DNA of 64,000 nt. Origin: UBA4427 sp045106235. GTDB lineage: Bacteria; Myxococcota_A; UBA9160; UBA4427. Every line of letters starts with the position of its first letter. Within the stretch, counting starts at the first letter, position 1. Positions 53,326 through 62,112 of this stretch are shown piece by piece. The position numbers and the translations under genes were made by a program. The stretch lies in contig JBGCEJ010000015.1 of assembly GCA_045106235.1 (NCBI GenBank), forward strand, positions 1 to 64,000, written 5' to 3'. The notes under the pieces were generated by a model, which worked only from the letters and a program-made list of their open reading frames with translations, did not search any database and had not been told where the DNA came from.

Positions 53326-53510
53326 AACCCACTCCTCGGTGCGCCCGAACGGGCGCCAATGATGAATTTCGAACGAGGGTCCCTCCCTGCGAAAAGCACG
53401 CGGGGCCGGATCGCCTCACGGCGATTCTACGGCTTTTGGACGCCTGGGTGGGAAAAAACTGACGCATCGACAGGCTGTAGAACGGCGTTTCGCTAAGGCG
53501 CGGCCCGGGC

Positions 53511-54170
53511 CTAGAACGCGCTGGCCTGAGAGACCGATTCGAGGGAATCCTGGACGATATGAGCAACACCGAGCTCATGCTGGTTGCCCGCATCGAGAAG
53601 GATCCCGGCTTCGGTCAGCAGTGGCGTTCGTCGATCCAGGATGGGCTTCAGGTCCTCGGCCCTCTCGAGGCAATCAGCGAGGCCGTTGACGAGCCATGGG
53701 CCCGCCGCCTGGACCTCCTTGCGAATCCGCGGCAGCAGGAAGTCGGGTGTCCGCTGTATATGGACAAAGTCGATTTTGCGCCGCAAGAGGGAGCCTATCT
53801 CGCTCGAAGGCCAGGCCCGGTCGAGCACGATGATGGACCAGGGTCTTTGGATCGTATGACGCTCGACGATCTGCCGTGCCCAGTGACCAATCCGTCCGGG
53901 GCCATGCTCGTTCCCAATTTGATCGAGTGAGGCTCCGGCTTCGTGCTCGATCTTTCGATCGACGTCGACGAAGGGGAGTCCCGTTCGGGCGCAGAGGCTG
54001 CGGGCAATCAGGCGAGTGCCAGCCCCGATCTGTCCGGCCAGCAGGATCGGGCGAGGGAGACTGAGCCGCGGCGATGGGTCGTAGTAATCATGCACGCCCA
54101 GACCGTAGCTTCGCGGAGCAGGGCGGGAAGGCCCTCGAAGCTCAGGTGAACTTGTTGAGGCGAGTCTCAC
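53511..54170 (-). CDS. Shikimate-kinase-like protein with degenerate P-loop
   Basis: 219 residues from GTG 54170, which overlaps the photolyase-like stop as GTGA. ILLAGQIGAGTRLIARSLCARTGLPFVDVDRKIEHEAGASLDQI follows the shikimate kinase N-terminus closely, but the Walker A Lys is missing (GQIGAGTR instead of GxxGxGKS). GNEHGPGRIGHWARQIVE matches the substrate-site region, which normally reads GExxFRxxE. ATP binding in the normal way is unlikely; a regulatory or altered nucleotide role is possible. The stop-start overlap ties it to the FAD protein. Confidence 0.65.
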   Translation of the reverse strand: MRLASTSSPELRGPSRPAPRSYGLGVHDYYDPSPRLSLPRPILLAGQIGAGTRLIARSLCARTGLPFVDVDRKIEHEAGASLDQIGNEHGPGRIGHWARQIVERHTIQRPWSIIVLDRAWPSSEIGSLLRRKIDFVHIQRTPDFLLPRIRKEVQAAGPWLVNGLADCLERAEDLKPILDRRTPLLTEAGILLDAGNQHELGVAHIVQDSLESVSQASAF

Positions 54171-55420
54171 GTCAGGTCAAGTTGTGAAAGGAGGCGGGGA
54201 ATGCGGCGCCGGAGATTGAAGAAACCTTTCTGGGCGTGTGGCCAGATCGTGCTGTCGTATTCGCGTCGGAGGGAGACGAGGCGAATTCCCTGGGCGGAGA
54301 ATTGGGTTTCGAGATCGCGCAGCGCATCCCGCGTGGGGCCGACCGGAGTCTCAGCCATGACGAGTGTGTCGAGATTGCGTTCCGCGAGCGCAGTGGCCCA
54401 TTCTTGTTTGGGCCGCTCAAGCGCCTGGTCCGGCGGAAGTTCGAAGTGTTGCTGCGCGCGGTTCAGCGCATCTCGCAATGCCCCCTGTGCGAAGCTTTGT
54501 GCGGGCTCGCTGAGAGGCAGGGGCGAGCGCGCCTCCGGACCAGGGGAGGCAATGACGAGCTCAGGCCGATGGGGCAGAGCAAGAGATTCGAGGTGGCAGT
54601 CTTCTTCGGTGAGGAGGAGCGCGAAGGGCCGATCCATCGGGGCTGTCTCTGCCGCGCGAAGAGGCTCGACCGCGCCGAGCGGGGGTTCCCAGAGCGGCGG
54701 GGCTTCCCTCGCGAGCTCGTCCCCGGGACGAAAACGACCGCGCGTGAAGCGCTCGATATTATCCGCGCGCGCGAGGTAGGTTTTTCCGGGGGTATGCAGT
54801 CCGCCCACCCAGCGCCAGCTGAGCGTATTGGATGCGGGGTCCCCGTCGAGGAGCTGGCGCAGGAAGAAGTCGGCGCCAAGTTCCCAAGGTAATTCAAGGG
54901 TATAGATCCAAATGCTCGCGTACCACATTCGGGAATGGTTGTGCAGATATCCACTCTTCAGGAGCGTCTCTGTCCAATGATCAAAATACGGAAGGCCGGT
55001 CCTGCCTGACACGGCAGCTGCGTAGCGCGTCTCGAGTCCGGAATCGCTTTCGAGGGTTTGGATGAGGCGGTCGCGCTCCTCGCAGTAGCGCCGCCAAACG
55101 ATGGGTCTGTGTTCGAGCCAGCCCTTGAAATAGGCACGCCAGATGACCTCCTGAACGAATTTTTCGGCTTCGTCAGGGCGATGTCGTTCGAGCGCTTTTC
55201 GGAGGACCTCTTCTTCGAGGATCAGCCGATGACGAATCAGCGGCGAGAGCGCGGACACGTTGGATCGATCCTTCGGGCCGAGGTCGAAGTTTCGTCGCGA
55301 CGCATAGGCTCCGCCGGCGCTCGGTAAGAACCGGTCGAGGCGCTCCAGCGCGAAAGCCCGGGTGGGTTCCCATTCGACGCCGAGATCCACGTCAAAACCC
55401 GGTAGTGCTTGTTCGGTCAT
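54167..55420 (-). CDS. Photolyase/cryptochrome FAD-domain protein with C-terminal alpha/beta domain
   Basis: 417 residues from ATG 55420; TTG 55429 is an alternative start. The FAD-binding domain of the photolyase family comes first (about 30-235): SPLIRHRLILEEEVLRKAL, QEVIWRAYFKGW, SGYLHNHSRMWYASIWI, then DGDPASNTLSWRWVGGLHTPGKTYL. The second part (about 260-415) reads like a Rossmann-type domain (PFALLLTEEDCHLESL, NLDTLVMAETPVGPTRDAL, GIRLVSLRREYDSTIWPHA), resembling the photolyase antenna domain that is normally N-terminal. The order therefore looks swapped. DNA repair or blue-light sensing is possible but unproven. Confidence 0.75.
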   Translation of the reverse strand: MTEQALPGFDVDLGVEWEPTRAFALERLDRFLPSAGGAYASRRNFDLGPKDRSNVSALSPLIRHRLILEEEVLRKALERHRPDEAEKFVQEVIWRAYFKGWLEHRPIVWRRYCEERDRLIQTLESDSGLETRYAAAVSGRTGLPYFDHWTETLLKSGYLHNHSRMWYASIWIYTLELPWELGADFFLRQLLDGDPASNTLSWRWVGGLHTPGKTYLARADNIERFTRGRFRPGDELAREAPPLWEPPLGAVEPLRAAETAPMDRPFALLLTEEDCHLESLALPHRPELVIASPGPEARSPLPLSEPAQSFAQGALRDALNRAQQHFELPPDQALERPKQEWATALAERNLDTLVMAETPVGPTRDALRDLETQFSAQGIRLVSLRREYDSTIWPHAQKGFFNLRRRIPRLLSQLDLT

Positions 55421-55596
55421 GTCTTCCAAGGCGCTTCACTTCGGTTTCGGGGGCTGCGGCAAAGTGCCGGAAGCCTTTCCCACCGACTGGATCCTAGCTT
55501 TCGCATTCCGTGTCGTCTGAACCGCTGAAAAGACGCTGGCCCGCGCGCAACACAGCTTGAAGCTGGTTACGCTTCCCCAGACGGACGGAGGAACGC

Positions 55597-56475
55597 ATGA
55601 AGATCGGGCTCTATACACCTCTCGCGGCAGCGGTCGCGTCGCCGGCACTCGCGCGCACGATTGCCCAGGTTTCTGAAGAATGCGGCTTTGCTTCGCTTTG
55701 GGTGCCGGAGCATGCGGTGCTCTTTGATGAGTACGAGCCGAACTATCCCTACGCCGAAGACGGCGTGATGCCTGGGGGCAGCGAGGCGCAGGTTCTCGAT
55801 CCGCTTCCCGTACTCAGCTTTTTTGCGGCGCATACTGAACGGATCCGCTTGGGCACGGGGGTGATGATCTTGCCGCAGCGCAATCCCGTCTATACCGCGA
55901 AGGAGTTGGTCTCTCTTGATGTCCTGTCTGGAGGCCGCCTGGACGTCGGGATTGGGGTGGGGTGGCTTGCCGAGGAAATGCGCGCGTTAGGCACGCCTTT
56001 CGAGCGCCGCGGCGCACGGATGAACGATTATGTGGCGGTGATGAAAGCGCTCTGGTGCGAAGATCCATCGGCCTATGAGGGGGAATTCTATTCGCTGCCT
56101 GCCTGTCGCTTCGCACCGAAGCCGGTGCAGCGCCCCCATCCGCCTCTGATCTTCGGCGGCGAGAGTCGGCCGGCTTTGCGGCGAATCGCACGGCTCGGTC
56201 AGGGCTGGAACGCCGCCATGAAAACGCCCGAGCAGATGGAGAAGCTCCTCTCCGAGCTCGACGTGTTTCTGGCTGAAGAGGGACGAAAGCGATCGGAACT
56301 CGAGATCACAGTGATGCCGGGGCGCGATCTCACGGAGGAGGATCTGCGGGCCTACAAGGCGGTCGGGGTCGATCAGATCGTGGCCTATGCCGCGGCGATA
56401 GACCCGGATTCGGTGAGAGGCGCCTTCGAGCCGATTGCGGAGACCCTCATCGAGGCGGGGGCACGACTCGGATGA
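55597..56475 (+). CDS. LLM-class (F420-dependent type) oxidoreductase
   Basis: 292 residues; ATG 55597 has GGAGGA upstream. The luciferase-like pattern is strong: ARTIAQVSEECGFASLWVPEH, TERIRLGTGVMILPQRNPVY, AKELVSLDVLSGGRLDVGIG and GWLAEEMRALG, typical of TIGR03619-type F420-dependent oxidoreductases. RFAPKPVQRPHPPLIFGGES follows, with a C-terminal barrel end. Its stop overlaps the TauD gene start (ATGA), so the two are translationally coupled and probably act on the same pathway. Confidence 0.9.
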   Translation: MKIGLYTPLAAAVASPALARTIAQVSEECGFASLWVPEHAVLFDEYEPNYPYAEDGVMPGGSEAQVLDPLPVLSFFAAHTERIRLGTGVMILPQRNPVYTAKELVSLDVLSGGRLDVGIGVGWLAEEMRALGTPFERRGARMNDYVAVMKALWCEDPSAYEGEFYSLPACRFAPKPVQRPHPPLIFGGESRPALRRIARLGQGWNAAMKTPEQMEKLLSELDVFLAEEGRKRSELEITVMPGRDLTEEDLRAYKAVGVDQIVAYAAAIDPDSVRGAFEPIAETLIEAGARLG

Positions 56476-57320
56476 GCCGGTTCAGCGTAGAGCCGATTGC
56501 GGGGGTAATGGGGGCGGAGCTCTCGGGTGTGAACGTCGCCAAGGATTTGTCTCCTGGGCTGATGGAGGATCTCGGGGCCGCGCTCTGGGCTCACCAGGTG
56601 CTCGTGCTACGCGATCAGGAACTCACCCCGAAGCAACACGTCGAGATGGCGAAGCATTTCGGCGAGGTGGAAGAGCACACGTTCTTTCATAACCTCGGGA
56701 AAGGCCAAGAGCAGGTCACGGTTCTCGACTGGGAGCGCCCCGGCGATGCGGCCGTCGCATGGCATGCGGACGAGACCTTTCTCGAGACGCCGCCCATTAT
56801 CAATCTTCTGCATGCTCAGACGATTCCCGATTTTGGGGGCGACACGTTATTCGCGAGCACCTATCAAGCCTACGATCAGCTTTCTCCGGCGATGCAGCGC
56901 TATGTCGAGGCTTCTTCCGCAGAACATGATGTGGCGATGACGATGAAGGCGCGGGTCGACCACGGGATGCCGTTTCATCAGGAGTACGGAGCTGCGCTCC
57001 AGCAGGATCAGCGATCGGTTCATCCGGTGGTGGCGACCCATCCGGAAACGGGTCGGCATGCGCTGAACGTGAATCCGACCTACACCAGCAGACTCGTCGG
57101 CGTTCCGCCGGATGAGGGGCGCGCTGTGCTTGGGCATCTCTACCAGCATACGGTTTCGCACCGCATGCTGATCCGGCATCGCTGGAAACCGGGCGACCTG
57201 GTGATGTGGGACAATCGATGTGTTTGGCATGCGGCGGTGGGCGATACGTCGAGCAAGCGCGTTGTCCACCGCGTCTCTGTTCTCGGAGCGACGAGGCCGG
57301 TCTTTTTACCGAACGACTAG
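56472..57320 (+). CDS. TauD/TfdA-family 2-oxoglutarate dioxygenase
   Basis: 282 residues. The Fe(II) site is HADETF (His and Asp of HxD near 97) with the distal His in CVWHAAVGD, and the 2OG-binding Arg lies in SSKRVVHRVSV. VLVLRDQELTPKQHVEMAKHFG and LHAQTIPDFGGDTLFAST are standard family segments. Relatives hydroxylate taurine, alkylsulfates, chlorophenoxyacetates and similar compounds. The start overlaps the LLM gene and the 3' end converges with the hydrolase gene, overlapping by four bases. Confidence 0.9.
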   Translation: MSRFSVEPIAGVMGAELSGVNVAKDLSPGLMEDLGAALWAHQVLVLRDQELTPKQHVEMAKHFGEVEEHTFFHNLGKGQEQVTVLDWERPGDAAVAWHADETFLETPPIINLLHAQTIPDFGGDTLFASTYQAYDQLSPAMQRYVEASSAEHDVAMTMKARVDHGMPFHQEYGAALQQDQRSVHPVVATHPETGRHALNVNPTYTSRLVGVPPDEGRAVLGHLYQHTVSHRMLIRHRWKPGDLVMWDNRCVWHAAVGDTSSKRVVHRVSVLGATRPVFLPND

Positions 57321-58303
57321 AGCTGACTGAGAAAACGTTCCAAGCGCTGGTCGTGCCACGGGACGCGCGAATCCCGAGCGTGGAAGCCGACATGTCCGCC
57401 GGAGCGTGCAAAGAGCGGCTCGAGATGGGGGTTCTGCTTCCAAGGGAATGCACGGTAGGTCTCGATCGGAATCCAGGGGTCATCGACGGCGTGGATGACA
57501 AGCGCAGGGATTTTGATCTTAGGCAGCGCGTGAATCGCACTGCACTGCGTATAGTAGTCGGCGGCATCGCGAAAGCCGTTGTGCGGTGCGACGAAGCGAT
57601 CATCGAACTCAAGGATCGTGCGGAGTTTGGGGATGAGGGCGCGTTCGCTTTCGTTGAGGCCAGCGGGCGCGTCGAGAGCTTCTGCCTTGATGCGCCGGAG
57701 TAGGTATTGGTGATAGATCCAGTTGCGCGAATCGAGGATTCGTCGCGAGGCTGCGGCCAGGTCAATGGGCGCGGACACGGATGCGACGCCGCGGAGGTCT
57801 CCGAATTCCGCGGCGTATTTGAGGAGCATGTTGCCGCCGAGGGAGTATCCGATAGCGACGATTCCTCCCAGGCTCACAGCCGTGTGGGTGTCCGGATGTT
57901 TCCTGAGGGCGCGGACGACGGCGTCGAAATCGGCGCTTCGGCCGGCGTGGTACTGGCCTTGGCAAAGCGGCCGGCTGGGGCCGGCGCCTCGCAGGCTGAG
58001 TTGGAGGACGGGATAGCCGAGGGCGTAGAAATGGCGGGCGCTGACCTGGACGTAGTTGCTTTCTTCGGAGCCCCCGAGGCCGTGGACGAGGACGACAAGC
58101 GGGGCATCGCGGAGGCGAGCTTCAGCGGGCGGCAAAGCGAGAAGGCAAGAAAGGCGGTCGCCGCTGCCGTCCTCGATGGATAGGATCAGCCGCCTTGTAA
58201 TCGCCGTTTCGAGCGGAGGCAAAGCGGGGCCACGCAGTGTATTCCGGAGGGTTTGGAGGTCGGGGCCAATCCAGGGCGACCGGGGTCTGAACTCAGAGTC
58301 CAT
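57317..58303 (-). CDS. YheT-type alpha/beta hydrolase
   Basis: 328 residues from ATG 58303. The EMB8/YheT group is recognisable: VVLVHGLGGSEESNYV (oxyanion region), QLSLRGAGPSRPLCQGQYHAG, nucleophile elbow IGYSLGGNMLLKYA, acid Asp in VIHAVDDPWIPIE, and catalytic His in SGGHVGFHA. These esterases act on unidentified acyl esters. The start lies within the end of the amidohydrolase gene (11-base overlap), and the gene is the last of a three-gene operon with it and the aldehyde dehydrogenase. Confidence 0.88.
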   Translation of the reverse strand: MDSEFRPRSPWIGPDLQTLRNTLRGPALPPLETAITRRLILSIEDGSGDRLSCLLALPPAEARLRDAPLVVLVHGLGGSEESNYVQVSARHFYALGYPVLQLSLRGAGPSRPLCQGQYHAGRSADFDAVVRALRKHPDTHTAVSLGGIVAIGYSLGGNMLLKYAAEFGDLRGVASVSAPIDLAAASRRILDSRNWIYHQYLLRRIKAEALDAPAGLNESERALIPKLRTILEFDDRFVAPHNGFRDAADYYTQCSAIHALPKIKIPALVIHAVDDPWIPIETYRAFPWKQNPHLEPLFARSGGHVGFHARDSRVPWHDQRLERFLSQL

Positions 58304-59423
58304 AGACGCGCGCCGCATTCCGATGCGCGATGTTTTCGAGCTGTTCTTCCGTCAGGGGCGCGCCAAGTTCGGTGAGAATTTTGCGCGAGTTAGGCCAGGT
58401 TGAAACGCTGTGCGGGTAATCCGAGGACCACATGGCGGCCTGAGCGAGCCAGGGATGGGTCGGAATCAGGCCGAAGCCGACGGCATCGTCAAGGATCGTC
58501 ACAAAGAGGTTCTCGCCCATATAATCTGTCGGGCGCTTCTGCGCCTTGAGCGCGTCGTCGCCGAGTCCGCTTCGAATCTCGAAATTTTGCTCCATGGTCT
58601 GAAGCCAAAAGGGAAGCCAGCCGCAATTGACCTCGCCCGCGACGATTTTCAGGTTCGGGTGGCGTTCGAAGACGCCGCCGTAGGCCATGTATGTGAAGGG
58701 GCGGATCGCCGAGAAGAAGCGAAAGACCGTACCTCCGGCGGTGATGTTCATATCCACCAGCTCGTCCCAGTCGGCGATATCGGGTTTGCCGCCGAAGGTT
58801 CGATGAAAGGTGAGTGGGCAGTTCGCTTCGGCCGCGCGCGCGAAGAGCGGATCGTAGATCGGATCGTGGTAGGGCCGCGCGGGAAGGCCCGGTAGGAACG
58901 CGGCCTTGGCGCCGGCTTTCAGAGACCGCTCGAGCTCCGCGATGCTGGCTTCCATTCCATCGTCGACGGGGAGCATGGGGAGTCCGACGATTCGTTGCGC
59001 GTCCGCCGCCTGAAATTCACCCAGGATCCAATCGTTATAGGAGCGGATGCAGGCGAGGGCGAGTTCTCGGTCGGGTTCAACATAAGCCTGCGCTGCGTAG
59101 GCAGGGTAGGTGACCGAGACATCGACATCGTCTTTGTCCATGTCGGCGAGATGCGCTGCGCCTTCATAGTTGCCGGGCAAGATCTCGTCAAAGCGAAGCC
59201 CCGACATCTTCTTCTTGTCCCCATCGAGTCCGGCCACGGCTTCGATGCCGAAGGTTCTGCCTGGGGGCTTGCCATCAAAACTCCAGCCATCGCCTCCGTC
59301 CGCGCCACGCATCATCTTCGGGGCCCGGTCGCGGAGATGCGCCGGTACGCCGTCGAAGACATGCGGGGGTTCGTTGATATGACAGTCGGCGGAAATGATC
59401 CGCGTCGGAAGGGAGGTGCTCAT
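58293..59423 (-). CDS. Amidohydrolase family 2 (ACMSD-like) protein
   Basis: 376 residues; ATG 59423 lies three bases after the aldehyde dehydrogenase stop. SADCHINEPPHVF gives the early metal motif in the form DxH. Further His/Asp ligands lie in CPLTFHRTFGGKP and the late MWSSDYPHSVSTWPNS (Asp of the SDYPH motif). This is the COG2159 TIM-barrel family, which includes decarboxylases and hydrolases of aromatic acids. Operon partners suggest oxidation of an aldehyde followed by hydrolysis or decarboxylation, but the compound is unknown. Confidence 0.9.
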   Translation of the reverse strand: MSTSLPTRIISADCHINEPPHVFDGVPAHLRDRAPKMMRGADGGDGWSFDGKPPGRTFGIEAVAGLDGDKKKMSGLRFDEILPGNYEGAAHLADMDKDDVDVSVTYPAYAAQAYVEPDRELALACIRSYNDWILGEFQAADAQRIVGLPMLPVDDGMEASIAELERSLKAGAKAAFLPGLPARPYHDPIYDPLFARAAEANCPLTFHRTFGGKPDIADWDELVDMNITAGGTVFRFFSAIRPFTYMAYGGVFERHPNLKIVAGEVNCGWLPFWLQTMEQNFEIRSGLGDDALKAQKRPTDYMGENLFVTILDDAVGFGLIPTHPWLAQAAMWSSDYPHSVSTWPNSRKILTELGAPLTEEQLENIAHRNAARVYGL

Positions 59424-59426
59424 ATG

Positions 59427-60929
59427 TTAGGCCAGGTCAATCCAAGCAGTTTTGGTCTGTTGATAGCCGCGTAGGCTCTCGAGGCCCGAGTCGCGCCCGT
59501 ATCCCGAGTCTTTGTAGCCGCCGAAGGGCGCTGCCCAGTGGAGGCGTCGGTACGTATTGACCCAAACGGCACCGGCATGGACATCGCGGATGAAGCGGTG
59601 CGCGCGCTTCAGGTCGCGGGTCCAGACGCCGCAGGCGAGTCCGTAGTTCGTGTCGTTTGCGATGGCGAGGGCTTCATCGTCGTCTCCGAAGGGGATCGCG
59701 CAGGTGACAGGGCCGAAGATCTCCTCTCGGGCGACTCTCATCTGATTCGTCGCGGAACGGAAGAGCGTTGGCGCAGCGAAGTAGCCTCCGGCAAGCGCTG
59801 CAGCATCCGATCGGCTCTGTCCCTCGAAGTTCTCCGCTCCGAATCGGCCTCCGAAGGCGATTTCGGCGCCTTCCTCTTGACCCAGCTCAATGTAGGACCG
59901 GACTTTCTCGTACTGCCCGGCGAAGGCGATGGGGCCCATCGAAGTTTCGTGATCGAGGGCGTTTCCGAGACGCACGTTCTTTTCGACGTGGTCCTGAATC
60001 CGGTCAATCATCTCATCGTAGATCGACGCGTGGATCAGGAGGCGGGAGCCCGCAACGCAGGTCTGGCCTGCACCGCCGGTGAACACGGCGGAGGTACTTG
60101 CGCCCGGCACGGCGAGGTCCATATCTGCGTCGGGGAAGATGATGTTCGGGGATTTACCGCCCAGCTCGAACGCCAGGTGTTTGAGGGAAGGGGCGGCACG
60201 CTCGCTGATGCGCCGCGCGGTTTCAGTGGACCCCGTCATGGCGATCTTCTGCACGTCGGGATGGGTGACGAGGGCATCGCCCACGATGCTTCCCAAACCG
60301 GAGACGACATTCACGACGCCAGCGGGAAATCCGACGGCATCAAAGCACTCGGCGATGGTGAGGATGGAGGCGGCGGCTTGTTCCGCCGGTTTCAAGACGA
60401 CGGTATTGCCCGCGGCGAGAGCGGCGCCGACTTTCGCAGCGAGGATGGCGAGCGGCGAATTCCAAGGGACGATGATGCCGACAACACCGAGGGGTTCGTA
60501 GCGGACGAAGTTATGCGAGAGAGGGCTGATCTCGACGGTCGAGCCGTGGATCTTGTCGGCTTGACCGCCCCAGTAGTTCATCATCTCCGAAACCGAGGGC
60601 AGGTCGCCCGGGATGGCTTCGCGAATCGGCTTGCCATTATCCCGACATTCGATCGTGGCAAGTTCTTCGGCATGCTCAGCGATCTTGACCGCGGCGGCGC
60701 GCAGAAGTGCCGCTCTTTGCATCGCGGGCATGTCCCGCCAGGGTCCTTCAAAAGCCGAGCGGGCAGCCTGCACAGCGGCGTCGACGTCCTGGGCATCGCC
60801 CTCTGGAATTTCGATCCACGGCTTCCCGAGTGACGGGTCGATACTCTCGAGGTAGCGATCATTCGCGGGGGGGACGCGCTTGCCGCCGATCCAATGATCG
60901 ATTCGATTTCCTGTCAGTAGCGCGCCCAA
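59427..60929 (-). CDS. NAD(P)-dependent aldehyde dehydrogenase
   Basis: 500 residues from TTG 60929, with AGGAG eight bases upstream. Family landmarks are complete: VVGIIVPWNSPLAILAAKVG, KPAEQAAASIL, the cofactor loop MTGSTETARRI, the general base Glu in LAFELGGKSPNIIF, and the catalytic Cys in GGAGQTCVAGSRLL. EIFGPVTCAIPF and YGLACGVWTRDL close the catalytic domain. It probably oxidises an aliphatic or aromatic aldehyde to the acid. It leads the operon with the amidohydrolase and hydrolase. Confidence 0.93.
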   Translation of the reverse strand: MGALLTGNRIDHWIGGKRVPPANDRYLESIDPSLGKPWIEIPEGDAQDVDAAVQAARSAFEGPWRDMPAMQRAALLRAAAVKIAEHAEELATIECRDNGKPIREAIPGDLPSVSEMMNYWGGQADKIHGSTVEISPLSHNFVRYEPLGVVGIIVPWNSPLAILAAKVGAALAAGNTVVLKPAEQAAASILTIAECFDAVGFPAGVVNVVSGLGSIVGDALVTHPDVQKIAMTGSTETARRISERAAPSLKHLAFELGGKSPNIIFPDADMDLAVPGASTSAVFTGGAGQTCVAGSRLLIHASIYDEMIDRIQDHVEKNVRLGNALDHETSMGPIAFAGQYEKVRSYIELGQEEGAEIAFGGRFGAENFEGQSRSDAAALAGGYFAAPTLFRSATNQMRVAREEIFGPVTCAIPFGDDDEALAIANDTNYGLACGVWTRDLKRAHRFIRDVHAGAVWVNTYRRLHWAAPFGGYKDSGYGRDSGLESLRGYQQTKTAWIDLA

Positions 60930-61253
60930 TTTAGAATCTCCTATGTCTCGTGAGTGACGACCGAGTGTGGTCGAGCGAGGACTGTTTCCACGCTGGAATA
61001 CACCGCGTCTATGCCTACCCTACCACCCCTGGCGTCTCGGTCGGAACCGGGAGGGCGACGGCAATCGGGAGGCAATTTCGACCGGGCGTGGAGGGATTCC
61101 TGCGCGGCTGTAAATTGACCTCTTTTGATCGCACCAGATGGGGCCTTTTGGCCTCAAGGACACACTGCGTTCGCCGATCAATTCAGTGTTGGGATGAATG
61201 GGCTTTTCGAGGTCTGCTCATCCTCCTGGGTCGGTGATGTGCGCTGGCTCAAG
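60930..61253. other. Intergenic stretch before the riboswitch
   Basis: About 320 bases between the aldehyde dehydrogenase (minus) and the c-di-GMP riboswitch (plus). A TTGACC at about 61117 could be a -35 element, but no good -10 follows at standard spacing. Nothing else is supported. Confidence 0.4.
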
Positions 61254-61344
61254 CCTCGAAACGGCAAACCCGCGGTAACGCGGGGACGCAAAGCCAGTGC
61301 CCATTCCAGCCATCGAGCGGAAGGGGTCGAACGGCTGTCGAAGG
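61254..61344 (+). ncRNA. Class I cyclic di-GMP (GEMM-I) riboswitch
   Basis: The conserved core is intact: GGCAAACC (61263-61270) and GGGACGCAAAGCC (61283-61295), separated by a CCCGCG/CGCGGG stem capped by a GTAA (GNRA) tetraloop. A second stem forms from AGCCaTCGA (61308-61316) with TCGAacGGCT (61327-61336). The closing helix is CCTCGA (61254-61259) with TCGA-a-GG (61338-61344). These are the parts of the c-di-GMP-I aptamer. It precedes a PilZ-domain gene, itself a c-di-GMP receptor. Confidence 0.9.
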
Positions 61345-61362
61345 GAATACGGACACTTCCGG

Positions 61363-61378
61363 GGAGTCCTTGGACTCC
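61363..61378 (+). promoter_or_regulatory. Hairpin downstream of the c-di-GMP aptamer
   Basis: GGAGTC and GACTCC pair around CTTG, 19 bases after the aptamer. No U-tract follows, so a simple intrinsic terminator is not seen. It may be part of the expression platform. Confidence 0.35.
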
Positions 61379-61442
61379 ATCGCCTGCATCCTCGTCGGCA
61401 TGTCTTCCTCGTAAGGAGCATGCGGCGGATCCTCCCTTCGAT

Positions 61443-61454
61443 CTCCAAATGGAG
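61443..61454 (+). promoter_or_regulatory. RBS-sequestering mini-hairpin before the PilZ gene
   Basis: CTCC-AAAT-GGAG can fold so that the Shine-Dalgarno GGAGG (61451-61455) of the PilZ gene is paired. The start ATG is at 61463. This suggests translational output for the upstream riboswitch. Confidence 0.4.
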
Positions 61455-61462
61455 GTCGATCC

Positions 61463-61984
61463 ATGACTGATATCGCTGCTCAATTTCGTGAATTTTCCCG
61501 CCTTGATATGGCGCGGCTGAGCAAGGGACTGAGCGTTCTTGAACACGAACGCTGGGCGAAGCTGAAAGCATCGCTCGACCGATCCTTGGCCCATGCGCCG
61601 GGGCCGGGGGGGAGGAATAATCGGCGCTCCGCCAAGCGCGTCGCGACGCGTTTGAACTGCGCTTTCAAGAGCGGCGCAGATCATCGTGAGGCCGTGGTGA
61701 GCAATCTCTCGACCGGCGGGATGTTCATTCGGACCGACTGGCCACTTCCCGTGGGTTCTAAGATCCGCATTTCACTCGCCCTAGAGGATTTGGGGAAGGA
61801 GATTGCGGTGGAAGGCATGGTCGTCTCCAATAACGTGGATGTGGACTGCGACGAGGTCGTGCACGGGATGGGGGTTCGCTTCTCTCGCGTGCCCGAGGAT
61901 GTCGCGGAGCATCTGAACGCGGTCTACGTCGACGAAGTCAAGAAGGCGGTCGAGGGAGGCACGGAGCAGAAGCGCGTGGCCTAG
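61463..61984 (+). CDS. PilZ-domain protein
   Basis: 173 residues; ATG 61463 has GGAGG seven bases upstream. The N-terminal third is helical. The PilZ domain (about 52-155) has the basic motif RRSAKRVATRL for c-di-GMP phosphates and NLSTGGMFI, matching D/NxSxxG. GMGVRFSRVPED near the end is also typical. It should bind c-di-GMP and act on motility, adhesion or secretion. The riboswitch in its leader means the same messenger probably controls both its synthesis and its activity. Confidence 0.9.
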   Translation: MTDIAAQFREFSRLDMARLSKGLSVLEHERWAKLKASLDRSLAHAPGPGGRNNRRSAKRVATRLNCAFKSGADHREAVVSNLSTGGMFIRTDWPLPVGSKIRISLALEDLGKEIAVEGMVVSNNVDVDCDEVVHGMGVRFSRVPEDVAEHLNAVYVDEVKKAVEGGTEQKRVA

Positions 61985-62112
61985 GCAGAGAGCGCCCTGG
62001 CGCGGCCAGCCGGGGTTCGAGCTGCGCTTCGAACGGCACTTTTTCCTCGCGACCAAAAGAGTATGCTCCCGTCGAGGGCAGGATGACCCTGCCTCTCAAT
62101 CTGGAGTACTCC

